64,000 nucleotides of DNA from SAR202 cluster bacterium bin22 (GTDB taxonomy: Bacteria > Chloroflexota > Dehalococcoidia > Lucifugimonadales > UBA3495): assembly GCA_002238505.1 (NCBI GenBank), contig MPMM01000001.1, forward strand, positions 248,001 to 312,000, read 5' to 3'. The first letter of the stretch is position 1; every line of letters begins with the position of its first letter. The translations under genes were made by a program, and so were the position numbers. Below the pieces are notes generated by a model, which worked only from the letters and a program-made list of their open reading frames with translations, did not search any database and was not told the DNA's origin. Below, piece after piece: positions 42,289 to 51,611 of this stretch.

Positions 42289-44001
42289 ATGGCCGCTAGC
42301 TTTGCAGAAATTCGTGACCAGGCGGTAGAGCGGTGGCGGAGTCTTACCGACAGCCAGACTCCCTGGATACGGGTGGGAACAGCCCTTTGCGGCCAGGCTG
42401 CAGGGGCGGAAATGGTGGCCGACGCCATCCTGGAACAACTGGAAAAGCAGGGTTTGAGCGCCCGGGTCAGCCGCGTGGGGTGCCTGGGGCTATGTTTTGC
42501 CGAACCCCTGGTCGACGTACTGATCCCAGGCCAGCCGAGGGTGGTGTACGGAAACGTTGGTTTGGACCAGGTGCCTGAGCTTGTGGCTTCCCATATTGGA
42601 GGCGGCCAACCTCTCGCCGACTTGGTTCTGGGTTGTCTGGGGGACGAAGTTGGAGATGACCTCCCCGATTTGCAGCAGCACCCCATGAAAGTTCGGGAGC
42701 AACGAATTGCGCTGCGAAACGCTGGTCATATAGACCCTCTGGACATTTACCAGTACATCGCCAGCGGTGGTTACGAAGCCCTGAATCGTGCCCTTACTGA
42801 GTTGACACCAGCCGAGGTGCTGGAAGAAGTAAATGCCTCCGGACTGCGAGGCAGGGGCGGCGCGGCCTTCCCAGCCGGCACCAAGTGGCGATTCCTCGCC
42901 GGCTCAAACGCCCCGGACAAGTACATCCTTTGCAACTGCGAGGAGGGCGACCCGGGCGCGTTCAACGACAAGGGCATTCTGGAGAGTGACCCCGGAACGG
43001 TGGTGGAAGGTATCATCCTCGCCGGATACGCCACCGGCGCCAATCATGGTTACATTTTCATCCGCCACGGACACGATGGCCCCATAGATCGGGCTCGTGC
43101 TGCGGTTGACCAGGCCTATGATCTGGGACTGCTGGGCGAAGACATTTTGGGAACCGACTTCTCCTTTGACCTGGAAGTGGCCCTGACGGGAGACTCATAC
43201 GTCTCGGGAGAGGAGACGGCCTTGATGGAAGCCATCGAGGGAAGCAGGGCCATGCCCAGGTATCGTCCGCCGTTTCCCGCTCAGGTAGGGGTGTTTGGGA
43301 AACCGACCAATATCAACAACGTAAAGACCATGGCCTATGTACCGGAAATAATTGCCAGGGGCGGGGAGTGGTACGCCGGAATCGGCCACGAAAAGAGTAC
43401 CGGTACCGCGATTCTTTGCCTGTCCGGCACCCTGAACTACACGGGCATGGTGGAACTGCCCATGGGCATAAACCTCACCGAGGTACTCCAGGAAATAGCC
43501 GGAGGGGTCCCGGGTGGAAGGAAACTGAGCTTCATCCAGACGGGTGGACCTCTTGGGGGCGTCCTGAGCGCCGAGGCTGCAGACCTGTTGCTTGACTTCG
43601 ATATTTTCCGCGCCGCCGGGGCCATTCTTGGGTCGGGTGGAATCATTGCGGCGGACGAGGATACCTGTGTTGTCGATCTGACCCGGGTTCTCATCGCCTT
43701 CTGCCAGTACGAGTCCTGCGGGAAGTGCTTCCCTTGCCGGATGGGCATGAGCCATATGCTGGAAGTGCTTGAGCGGATCTGCCGTTTAGAGGGGACCTCG
43801 GACGACCTGGCCCTGATGCGAAATATCGGCGAAAACATGCAGGCAGGATCCCTCTGTGGCCACGGTCAGCTTGGATTTAACCCGGTTGCCTCTGCGCTGC
43901 GCTACTTTCCTGACCAGTTCGAGGCGCACATAATCGAAAAGCGCTGCCCCACCGGCAGATGCCAGGTGCCTCACTTTTCGCCCCGGCTTAGCCGGCGGTA
44001 A
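42289..44001 (+). CDS. NuoF-like FMN/NAD/4Fe-4S subunit with N-terminal 2Fe-2S domain
   Basis: The 570 residues begin with a thioredoxin-like 2Fe-2S domain (IRVGTALCGQAAGAEMVADA and VSRVGCLGLCFAEPLVDVLI). The NuoF core follows: the FMN/NAD site GLRGRGGAAFPAGTKWRFLA, CNCEEGDPGAFNDKGILESD, YVSGEETALMEAIEGSRAMP, and PTNINNVKTMAYVPEIIARG. The C-terminal 4Fe-4S site is ESCGKCFPCRMGMSHM (about residues 476-490) with a later Cys in GSLCGHGQLGFNP. The arrangement equals HoxF/FdsB/HndC-type subunits that exchange electrons with NAD(P)H. It lies 65 bp after the NuoE-like gene and 27 bp before the FdhA-like gene. Confidence 0.9.
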   Translation: MAASFAEIRDQAVERWRSLTDSQTPWIRVGTALCGQAAGAEMVADAILEQLEKQGLSARVSRVGCLGLCFAEPLVDVLIPGQPRVVYGNVGLDQVPELVASHIGGGQPLADLVLGCLGDEVGDDLPDLQQHPMKVREQRIALRNAGHIDPLDIYQYIASGGYEALNRALTELTPAEVLEEVNASGLRGRGGAAFPAGTKWRFLAGSNAPDKYILCNCEEGDPGAFNDKGILESDPGTVVEGIILAGYATGANHGYIFIRHGHDGPIDRARAAVDQAYDLGLLGEDILGTDFSFDLEVALTGDSYVSGEETALMEAIEGSRAMPRYRPPFPAQVGVFGKPTNINNVKTMAYVPEIIARGGEWYAGIGHEKSTGTAILCLSGTLNYTGMVELPMGINLTEVLQEIAGGVPGGRKLSFIQTGGPLGGVLSAEAADLLLDFDIFRAAGAILGSGGIIAADEDTCVVDLTRVLIAFCQYESCGKCFPCRMGMSHMLEVLERICRLEGTSDDLALMRNIGENMQAGSLCGHGQLGFNPVASALRYFPDQFEAHIIEKRCPTGRCQVPHFSPRLSRR

Positions 44002-44028
44002 ATAGAGCCAGGGGCGGGAGAGCAATGA

Positions 44029-46872
44029 ATGCCTGATGACATAACAATTTCCATTGACGGCGTAGAGATTAAGACGCAACCCGGCAAAATGGTGCTGGAA
44101 GCGGCTATAGACGCCGGAATTTATGTGCCCTATCTGTGTTATCACCCGGGCATGAAACCCTTCGCCGCATGCCGTATGTGTGTGGTTTCGGTTGAGGGAG
44201 GAAGGGGCTATCCTGCGGCCTGTACTCTGCCCGTGGCCGATGGCATGCGTGTCAGCAGCGAGTCGCAGGATGTCAACGAATTGCGCCGCAGCGTAATGCA
44301 GATGCTTATTGCAGAGCACCCCAATGGCTGCCTCACATGCCACCGTATCGACATTTGCGGCCCCACTGACGTCTGCCTCCGTCACGTTTCGGTGAACGAC
44401 CGCTGTGTCACCTGCCCCAAGAATGAACGCTGTGAATTCAAGGATACGGTCCGTTACCTGGGGATGGAGCTGGAATCCCCGCTGAATTACAAGTACAAGC
44501 AGATTCCCCTGGAGGTCGCTGATCCCTTCTACGACCGGGATTACAACTTGTGCATTGCCTGCGGTCGGTGCGTTCGCGCTTGCGAAGAGGTTCGTGTCGA
44601 TGACGCCATTTGCTTCACTGAACGGTCGGGCAAGGCGCTGGTTGGAACCTCCTTTGGAACTTCGCTGCTGGAATCCGGCTGCGAATTCTGCGGCGCCTGC
44701 ATAGATGTCTGCCCCGTAGGCGCCCTGGTGGAACGCGACCATAAATGGGAGAAGCCCCGCAAGATCGAAAGCACAATTTGTCCCCATTGCCCGGTGGGGT
44801 GCCAGCTTAACCTGGAGCTAAACGGCTCCGGAGAGCCGATTCGGGTAGTTCCCGAATTCAATGCGCCAGCCAATCGAGGTCAGGCCTGCTTCAAGGGCAA
44901 ATTCGGAATGGAGTTTATAAGCCGAAAGGACCGGGTGGAGCGTCCCTTGATTCGAAGGGATGGCGAACTGGCCGAGGCCACCTGGGACGAGGCCCTGGAC
45001 TATGTGGCCACCCGCTTGACGGACTATAAGGGTAAGTCATTTGCACTGTTGGCTTCTCCTGATGGCACCAACGAGGAACTCTACCTGGCACAGAAGTTCG
45101 CTCGAGTGGCGATGACTTCAAACAACGTGGATATCACTTCCAACCTGCAGCCGGAGCAGACGCTTGCTCTGGAACGGGGTATGGGCTACGGCGCGGCCAC
45201 CAACTCCATCTGGGACCTGGAGCAGTCCAACTGCATACTGACCTTCAATACGAATGTCACCGAAGACAATAATGTCCTGGCACTGCCTATCAAAAGGGCG
45301 GTCAGGGAAGGCGCGTCGCTGGTGGTCATTGACGTGCGTGAAGTCGAACTGACCCGGCACGCGAGCCTCTGGCTGAGGCCAGCCCCGGGAACTGAGCTGT
45401 TGTTATTGGGTGGAATACTCAGGGAGATTCTGGACCAGGGTCTGGACATGAAGGACTGGGTCGATGGGTATTGCGAAGACCCGGCCACCCTCGTCTATTA
45501 CCTGAATAACCTGGACCTGGACGAAATAGCTGCTGCCACCCAGGTCTCGCGCGACTCAATGGCTGAAGCGGCGAGCCTCTTCGGTGAGGCCGAGAAATCC
45601 GCTGTTTGCTTTGCCCTGGACAACATATCCCGCGAACTTCAGCGTGATTGCGCCAGCGCCCTGGTTGACCTGGCCCTGTTGACAGGCAATGTGGGAAAGC
45701 CGGGTTCAGGCCTTTATCCGGTCCGCCTGGGCGCCAACGAGCAGGGGGCCTGGGATGTTGGCTGCATTGCCAACCGGTTGCCCGGCCGAGGGGCCGCCCG
45801 AAACGAACGGGCAAGAAGCGAACTGGAAGAAATTCTCCAGTGCAGTTTGCCAACTGACCGGGGACTGGAACTGGCTGATTGCCTGGAAGGCGCGGCCGAC
45901 GGTCGAATCAAATCTATGTTCCTGATCGGGGACAGTCCCAACTTTACCAATGGCCGACTGGAGAATGGTCTGGCTGCCTTGGATAACCTGGACTTCCTGG
46001 TTGTCATGGACACTTTCCTGACCCAGGCCGGCCAGCGGGCCGATGTGGTCCTGCCCCGGGCTTCCCTGGCCGAGAAGACAGGGTCCATAACCAACCTAGA
46101 ACGCCGCATACAGGGCGTTAAGCCGGCATTCCGCCCGGCAAAAGGTGAGCCAGAATCGGAACTTTGGGTTCTGGGGCAGCTGGGGCAGAGGTTGAGCGCT
46201 ACGGGATTTAATCACGCATCTGCGGATGAAGTGATGGAGGAGATTTCCCGGGTTGTGCCGGCATATGCTGGCGTTTCCCATGCCATCCTTGAAAGTGCTT
46301 CTTCTCTGGTGTTCACTTCCGGGCTGGACAGCCCCAAACCTACGCAGATGCTTTATGCCGGACGGACTAGCCGGGGCATACAGTGGCCGGTTTCAGAAGA
46401 TCAGAGAAAGGGCACTGCAACCCTTTACAGCCAGGGTTTTCCCCTGGGCAGGGCTAACCTGGTTGCCCCTGAGTTCCGGGTGGCTGAAAGCTCTCAAGAG
46501 ACTGACTATCCTGCATGGCTGGCTCCAGGACGGGTGCTGTTGCAACGGGACCGAGACAACAGGATCGAAATGGACCCTGGCTCCAAGCGAAATGCAATCG
46601 TCCGGGAAGAAGTGATAGAACTGAATTCAAGCGAAGGAGCCAAATGGTCGGTTGCTGAAGGCGACTTGGTAAGGGTTGAATTTGCCCAGTCCGAGATTGC
46701 CGGCGTTGTTCGCTTTAACCCTACCGTGCCTACCGGTGTGATAGGAGTTACAGGACTGTTTGGGCAGTTGGCCGTGGAATTGGAGAGTTCAGATGAGCCC
46801 AATCCCATGGCCGGAGCGCCGGGGCTGAACGTGGTACCCGCAAGAATAGTAAAGGCTCTTGGCACTGGATAG
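44029..46872 (+). CDS. NuoG/formate dehydrogenase alpha-like subunit lacking the Mo-ligating Cys/Sec
   Basis: The 947-residue product has, in order, a 2Fe-2S domain (YLCYHPGMKPFAACRMCVVS), a His-Cys 4Fe-4S domain, a two-cluster ferredoxin domain (CIACGRCVRACEEV and CEFCGACIDVCPVGAL), then the molybdopterin oxidoreductase region with its own 4Fe-4S site (CPHCPVGCQ and later GQACFKGKFG). Formate dehydrogenases have Cys or Sec followed by His after the NN-x-DHC block. Here the aligned stretch is NNVDITSNLQPEQTLALERG, so the ligand position is Gln374 and the His is Pro. There is no TGA. It therefore should not be called formate dehydrogenase. It may bind a pterin without a protein ligand or be purely structural. 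Confidence 0.8.
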   Translation: MPDDITISIDGVEIKTQPGKMVLEAAIDAGIYVPYLCYHPGMKPFAACRMCVVSVEGGRGYPAACTLPVADGMRVSSESQDVNELRRSVMQMLIAEHPNGCLTCHRIDICGPTDVCLRHVSVNDRCVTCPKNERCEFKDTVRYLGMELESPLNYKYKQIPLEVADPFYDRDYNLCIACGRCVRACEEVRVDDAICFTERSGKALVGTSFGTSLLESGCEFCGACIDVCPVGALVERDHKWEKPRKIESTICPHCPVGCQLNLELNGSGEPIRVVPEFNAPANRGQACFKGKFGMEFISRKDRVERPLIRRDGELAEATWDEALDYVATRLTDYKGKSFALLASPDGTNEELYLAQKFARVAMTSNNVDITSNLQPEQTLALERGMGYGAATNSIWDLEQSNCILTFNTNVTEDNNVLALPIKRAVREGASLVVIDVREVELTRHASLWLRPAPGTELLLLGGILREILDQGLDMKDWVDGYCEDPATLVYYLNNLDLDEIAAATQVSRDSMAEAASLFGEAEKSAVCFALDNISRELQRDCASALVDLALLTGNVGKPGSGLYPVRLGANEQGAWDVGCIANRLPGRGAARNERARSELEEILQCSLPTDRGLELADCLEGAADGRIKSMFLIGDSPNFTNGRLENGLAALDNLDFLVVMDTFLTQAGQRADVVLPRASLAEKTGSITNLERRIQGVKPAFRPAKGEPESELWVLGQLGQRLSATGFNHASADEVMEEISRVVPAYAGVSHAILESASSLVFTSGLDSPKPTQMLYAGRTSRGIQWPVSEDQRKGTATLYSQGFPLGRANLVAPEFRVAESSQETDYPAWLAPGRVLLQRDRDNRIEMDPGSKRNAIVREEVIELNSSEGAKWSVAEGDLVRVEFAQSEIAGVVRFNPTVPTGVIGVTGLFGQLAVELESSDEPNPMAGAPGLNVVPARIVKALGTG

Positions 46873-46977
46873 TTTCATGCCGGATTGGGGAAACACCGGT
46901 CTGGTTTAGAATTGAAGAATTTAACGTAATATTTTGTCTGGTTTAGATTGGTTCACGCAGTTAATAGAGGTGAAGGA

Positions 46978-47757
46978 ATGACCACAGGGGAAAAGAGCAT
47001 AACCGCCAGCGAAGCGGAGTATAGCAAGCCCATCTACAAGACCGATAGCTTGCCCCAGGTCAGGCTGGTGGAGCGGCAGGATATTTCCGAAGAGTTAATG
47101 ATTATCAAGCTGGAGCCTGAAGACGGTCATTTTAACTTCAAGCCCGGGCAGTACTGCACCCTGGGAACAGAGGGCGTAGAAAGAGCGTATTCCATAGTTT
47201 CTGCTCCCTACGAATCGCTGCTGGAGATTTTCGTAGAGTTGGTTCCTGAAGGTGAACTTACCCCGAAGATGTGGAAGCTTAATGTTGGCGATTCCATGTC
47301 CATCCGCCCCAGGCCAAAGGGAATTTTTGTTCTCAACGAAAAAGTTCATCACCACCTGATGGTTGCTACTGTGACTGGCATCGGCCCCTATTTGAGCATC
47401 ATTCGGGAATACCTGCACCAGGGTGGAGAAGGCCACTTTTTCTATGTGCTGTTTGGGGCCAGCTACCAGGATGAACTTACCTACGACGAAGAACTGAGGC
47501 AACTGGCGAAAGACCACCCAGAGTGCGTCAAGTACGTGGGTACCGTCAGCCGGCCTGATGACCAGCGGAACGCTGAGTGGGACGGCGAACGAGGTCGGGT
47601 TAACACGCTGGTACAGAAATACCTGGCGGAGTTTGACCTCCCCCACGACGACACAATGGTTTACACGTGCGGCCACCCCGGCATGATCGCTGACGTCAAG
47701 GAGCAGGTAACCCCCTTGGGCTGGCAGTTCACGGAAGAGCGATTCTGGAAAGAGTAG
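46978..47757 (+). CDS. fpr: Ferredoxin/flavodoxin-NADP+ reductase
   Basis: The 259-residue FAD enzyme has the FNR order. FKPGQYCTLGTEGVERAYSI gives R-x-Y-S for FAD binding, VHHHLMVATVTGIGPYLSII is the NADP-binding loop with the GTGI/P-like variant TGIGPYL, and YTCGHPGMIADVKEQ follows. The C-terminus ends FWKE, as in bacterial subclass I FPRs. ATG 46978 is chosen because GGTGAAGGA precedes it. It lies 105 bp after the FdhA-like gene. If co-expressed, it could link the NAD(H) complex to NADP(H) through ferredoxin. It likely closes the operon, since a hairpin lies 50 bp further on. Confidence 0.85.
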   Translation: MTTGEKSITASEAEYSKPIYKTDSLPQVRLVERQDISEELMIIKLEPEDGHFNFKPGQYCTLGTEGVERAYSIVSAPYESLLEIFVELVPEGELTPKMWKLNVGDSMSIRPRPKGIFVLNEKVHHHLMVATVTGIGPYLSIIREYLHQGGEGHFFYVLFGASYQDELTYDEELRQLAKDHPECVKYVGTVSRPDDQRNAEWDGERGRVNTLVQKYLAEFDLPHDDTMVYTCGHPGMIADVKEQVTPLGWQFTEERFWKE

Positions 47758-47804
47758 CTCACCACTGAGGCACCAAATCTCCAAGACAATTCAGGAGACT
47801 TTGC

Positions 47805-47829
47805 AAGGGCAGCCATTACGGCTGTCCTT
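47805..47829 (+). terminator. Terminator-like hairpin after the ferredoxin-NADP reductase gene
   Basis: AAGGGCAGCC and GGCTGTCCTT form a 10-bp stem (one G-T pair) around ATTAC. The following GTCAATTT is only weakly T-rich. Confidence 0.5.
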
Positions 47830-48009
47830 GTCAATTTGGCGCGCTGACAGGAGAGGGGCGATAGGAGAAGAACCCCCTGCGGTCTTGTCAGTTGATGCAG
47901 ACCCAGCGCGGTGATTCCCTATCGGGCTGTACAGTTGTCGGCTTTTGTTGAATGACACCCCTTGCAGTAGAATGGTAGTTACCCTGCCACTCCCGAGGAT
48001 AGATACGGT

Positions 48010-50652
48010 TTGGCTTCTGGAACCACACTGACTCCCGTACGCCGCCAATATTTGAAGGTAAAGAGCGCCCACCCGGACGCCATAGTTCTCTTCCGAATGG
48101 GGGACTTTTACGAGACCTTTGACGAGGACGCCGAGGTCACTTCCCGCGAATTGGAGATAACCCTCACCTCTCGTACCTTGGGACGCAACATAAAGGTTCC
48201 CATGGCCGGCGTACCTGCGCATTCCCTGGAAACTTACCTGGCAAGGCTAATCAAGAAGGGCCACAAGGTTGCCATTTGCGAGCAACTGACCGATCCGGCC
48301 AAGTCACGGGGTCTGGTGGAGCGGGACGTGGTGCGGGTGGTTACCCCCGGGACCGTGTTCGAGTCGTCACTGCTGGAACAGGCCGCCAACAATTACCTGG
48401 CGGCAGTGGTGGAAGAGGGGGAGCGGGCAGGGCTGGCCTACGTCGATATTACCACTGGTGAGTTTGCCGCCACAGAAACTGACCGCAGCGGGCTAGCTTC
48501 CGAACTGGCCCGGATTGCTCCGGCGGAGGTTCTTATTCCGGCCGGTGAAGAACTTCCCCAATGGATTCCCGAGGACGCCAGGCTCAGATTGACCGGGGTT
48601 GTTCCACAGGAACCTGGAGACAGTCTTCCCATTACCCAGGTGAATCCTGCGTCCTTTGACTATGACCTGGCTAAGGACGCCCTGCTGGACCACTTTGAGA
48701 TTCAGACCCTGGAATCGTTCGGGTGTGACCACCTTCCCCTGGCGACGAGAGTCGCCGGCGCAATAGTCGATTATCTTGTCCAGACCCAAAGGGCGGTGGC
48801 CCCCCGGCTGGCTGCGCTGTCCGTTTATTCTTCTGAAAGCTTCATGGCCCTGGATGTTCACACCCGCCGCAATCTGGAATTGTTCCGGGCGGGGCGCTGG
48901 GAAAACCGCAGCCTGTCTTTATTCGCTGCCCTGGACTTGACCAGAACTCCGATGGGTGGACGCCTGCTGCGCCGGTGGGTAGGCCAACCCTTGTTGGAAC
49001 TGGCGGCCCTGCAACAGCGCTTGGACGCAGTGGAGTTTTTTGTCGATGGCGGATTGCAGCGGGCGCGAACTCGGGAGACTCTGGCCGGGGTAGCCGACCT
49101 GGAGCGGATCCTGGGGCGCATACAAACGGAAACGGCAGCGCCCCGGGATCTGGTTGCACTCAAGGGCGGTATTGACGCCGGGTCCCTGTTGCGAGATTCC
49201 CTGGGCGTTGAAGAGTCTGACAGGATTGAATGGCTGCGCCGTCAAATTGCCTTGATTCCCGAAGTGGCGAGCCTGATTGATGAGGCCATAAATCCAGAAC
49301 CATCGGGCAGTGTGGGAGAAGGTGGGGTTATCAAGGAGGGTTTTTCGTCCGAACTGGATGAGCTTAAAGATGCTTCGAGGAATGCCCGTTCTTTCATCGC
49401 AGGACTCGAAGAAAGGGAGAGGGATCGCACCGGGATTCGCAACCTGCGGGTTGGCTACAATCAGGTTTTTGGATATTACCTGGAGGTTAGCAAATCCAAC
49501 CTGGGACAAGTGCCGGATGACTACATTCGGCGGCAAACTCTGGCCAATGGAGAGCGTTACATAGTTCCCGAGTTGAAGGAGTATGAGTCTCTGGTTCTCA
49601 ACGCCCGGGACCGGCTTGGTGAATTGGAGAAGAGCCTGTACCGGCAGGTGTGCGCCCAGATCAGCGGGCATGCCGAGGCCATTGGCAGGTTGGCCTCCTC
49701 CATCGCAGCGATTGACGTCTTTGCCTCGCTGGCAGAAGTTGCGGCACAGCACCGTTACGTTCGTCCCCGAATTGACGAGGGCCAGTCCATTTCCATAAAG
49801 AATGGCCGACACCCGGTGGTCGAGCGGCATCTTGGAACCGGGAGTTTTGTGCCAAACGAAGTGGAACTGTCCAACGACGACGCCAGGGTTGTCGTCTTGA
49901 CGGGCCCCAATATGGCGGGGAAGTCCACCTACATCAGGCAGGTGGCCATAATAGTGCTGATGGCCCAGATTGGCAGTTTTGTACCCGCAGATGAAGCTGC
50001 TATCGGACTGGTGGACCGGGTATTCACCCGGGTAGGCCTGCAGGACGACCTGGCCACCGGGCAATCAACTTTCATGGTAGAAATGGTGGAAACCGCGGCT
50101 ATATTGAACCAGGCCACACCCCGTTCCCTGGTTGTCCTGGACGAAATAGGCCGAGGCACCAGTACTTATGACGGCCTTTCCATTGCTCGTTCGGTGATTG
50201 AGCATCTGCATAACGACCCGCGACTGGGGTGCAAGTCCCTGTTCGCTACCCACTACCACGAACTTACCGAACTGGCGAGGACTTTGCCGGGAGTACGTAA
50301 TTTCAGCGTGGCCGTGACGGAAGAAGAGGGGCGGGTTGTGTTTCTTCATCGTATTGTGCCTGGGGGAGCCGACCGGAGCTACGGAGTGCACGTGGCGCAA
50401 TTGGCTGGTTTGCCCAGGGCTGTGGTCAGCCGGGCCTGGGAGGTATTGGAAGACCTGGAGCAAACGGGAGCGGGCCGTCCAACTTCCAACCGAAAGAGAA
50501 AATCGGAACCGGCAGTACAGATGCCCTTGTTTCAACCCGAACAGCCGCTGAGGGACGCGGTCCTTGGGCTGGACGTGGCGAACCTCACGCCGCTGGAGGC
50601 GATAAACAAGCTGTACGAGTTGCAGGAACGCGCCAGGGAAGGAGAACAATAG
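48010..50652 (+). CDS. mutS: DNA mismatch repair protein MutS
   Basis: MutS recognises mispairs and starts mismatch repair. The 880 residues contain the mismatch-binding motif FRMGDFYETFDEDAE (the Phe-x-Glu wedge is the F-Y-E triplet), the Walker A GPNMAGKSTYIRQVA near residue 632, Walker B in SLVVLDEIGRGTSTYDGLSI and SLFATHYHELTELA. The C-terminal tail ends NLTPLEAINKLYELQE. It starts at TTG 48010 after GAGGAT. The length is that of canonical MutS. mutL follows 1.5 kb later, with a small selenoprotein and a HAD gene in between. Confidence 0.95.
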   Translation: MASGTTLTPVRRQYLKVKSAHPDAIVLFRMGDFYETFDEDAEVTSRELEITLTSRTLGRNIKVPMAGVPAHSLETYLARLIKKGHKVAICEQLTDPAKSRGLVERDVVRVVTPGTVFESSLLEQAANNYLAAVVEEGERAGLAYVDITTGEFAATETDRSGLASELARIAPAEVLIPAGEELPQWIPEDARLRLTGVVPQEPGDSLPITQVNPASFDYDLAKDALLDHFEIQTLESFGCDHLPLATRVAGAIVDYLVQTQRAVAPRLAALSVYSSESFMALDVHTRRNLELFRAGRWENRSLSLFAALDLTRTPMGGRLLRRWVGQPLLELAALQQRLDAVEFFVDGGLQRARTRETLAGVADLERILGRIQTETAAPRDLVALKGGIDAGSLLRDSLGVEESDRIEWLRRQIALIPEVASLIDEAINPEPSGSVGEGGVIKEGFSSELDELKDASRNARSFIAGLEERERDRTGIRNLRVGYNQVFGYYLEVSKSNLGQVPDDYIRRQTLANGERYIVPELKEYESLVLNARDRLGELEKSLYRQVCAQISGHAEAIGRLASSIAAIDVFASLAEVAAQHRYVRPRIDEGQSISIKNGRHPVVERHLGTGSFVPNEVELSNDDARVVVLTGPNMAGKSTYIRQVAIIVLMAQIGSFVPADEAAIGLVDRVFTRVGLQDDLATGQSTFMVEMVETAAILNQATPRSLVVLDEIGRGTSTYDGLSIARSVIEHLHNDPRLGCKSLFATHYHELTELARTLPGVRNFSVAVTEEEGRVVFLHRIVPGGADRSYGVHVAQLAGLPRAVVSRAWEVLEDLEQTGAGRPTSNRKRKSEPAVQMPLFQPEQPLRDAVLGLDVANLTPLEAINKLYELQERAREGEQ

Positions 50653-50855
50653 GGTTACAGCTCGGCTGGGAATCGGGCCTATAGGATGCGCGGTGTCACA
50701 AGAAAGTCCGGATGATCCGTTTCCTGGCAAAATTTACGTCACTTTACGTTGGTTTGCCCTTAAATTTTGCAGTCCATCGGCTACAATATTTCAAATCCTT
50801 GCAGGCTTGCCTGTCCGCTAGGGCGTACAGGCAGTCGGCCAAATCTGGAGGAATT

Positions 50856-51215
50856 ATGAGCAGCGCCGCGACCTTTTACTGGTGGCCCCGTTGATCTTCC
50901 TGCCGTAAAGCAAGAGAGTTGCTCTTGCAGAATGGCCTGGAACTGGAGGAAAGGGACTATTTCAAACAGCCCCTGAGCGAGTCGGAACTGCAGGAACTGG
51001 CGTCGTTAGCGTCGCCGTCGGAGCTTTTTGCCTGGCGCAGCCCCAGCTTCAAGAAGACGGGGCTGGTTGCGGACGAGGTGTCGGAAACGGAAATGCTAAG
51101 GATGATGCTGGAGGAGCCGCGCCTGATTCGTCGTCCCGTAACCAGGGTTGGAGACAAGCTCATTATCGGGTCAAACCAGAAAATCCTGGAACAGGAACTG
51201 GCAAACCTGGGGTAG
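50856..51215 (+). CDS. ArsC/Spx-like thioredoxin-fold selenoprotein (TGA = Sec13)
   Basis: From ATG 50856 (GGAGG five bases upstream) to TAG 51213-51215 the frame is broken only by TGA at 50892-50894. It reads ATFYWWPR, then TGA, then SSCRKARELLLQNGLELEER. ArsC/Spx proteins have P-x-C-x2-C-R-K-A-R at this place, so the catalytic Cys is encoded by TGA, giving U-S-S-C (Sec13, Cys16). The remainder follows the family: DYFKQPLSESELQELASL, EEPRLIRRPVTRVGDKLIIG. Total length is 119 residues, normal for the family. A perfect 7-bp hairpin follows the TGA. Likely functions are arsenate reductase-like or another thiol/selenol reductase. The intact frame, ribosome site and terminator argue against a pseudogene. 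Confidence 0.85.
50910..50928 (+). promoter_or_regulatory. Candidate bacterial SECIS hairpin for the ArsC-like gene
   Basis: GCAAGAG (50910-50916) and CTCTTGC (50922-50928) pair perfectly around the loop AGTTG. The loop starts 22 bases after the TGA and has G at its second position, matching the known geometry of SelB-binding hairpins. Confidence 0.7.
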
Positions 51216-51611
51216 CCGTCCGATGGGACCGAAGGAGTGAAAGGGCACATTTGTTGTGCCCTTTTTCGGTGAAGGCATGGGCCCTGACCGGCGTTCTTTG
51301 AGGTTCAGGCATATAACGACTCAGCCTTATTCAGTAGTGGGGTATGCGCTTGAATGTCCCCAGCGCAGGGGGAGGAGTGTAAGGCGACTACACAACAGGG
51401 CATTTTTGTGGGTTAGTCTTTGCCACAGAAACGATAATGTTCAAAGTTAACCTTTATTGGTAACCGTAGTGCTATCTCATTAGATAGCTGCCCTCATCGA
51501 GAGCGCCTCGGGCTTTTAGAGGCAAAATTGCCAATGTTGGAATTGCAAACATATCATTTCTTGTGATAATCTTTGGGACGATTTACTGCTTGGGGAGGCG
51601 GGCGCCACACC
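51216..51611. other. Intergenic region between the ArsC-like and HAD genes
   Basis: It contains the terminator at 51240-51266 and a perfect small hairpin GCTATCT-CATT-AGATAGC at 51471-51488 without a T run, possibly a protein-binding site. I see no gene. Confidence 0.5.
51240..51266 (+). terminator. Rho-independent terminator after the ArsC-like gene
   Basis: AAAGGGCACA and TGTGCCCTTT form a 10-bp stem around TTTGT, with T residues continuing after it. Confidence 0.85.

Noticed and set aside
44029-46872. Catalytic formate dehydrogenase alpha subunit, possibly selenocysteine-containing
   Set aside because: There is no TGA in the frame, and the Cys/Sec-His pair at the Mo site is Gln-Pro.
50919-51215. 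A 98-residue stand-alone ORF starting at TTG 50919
   Set aside because: It is only the part of the ArsC/Spx-like gene downstream of the TGA; ATG 50856 with GGAGG and the family N-terminus lie upstream in frame.
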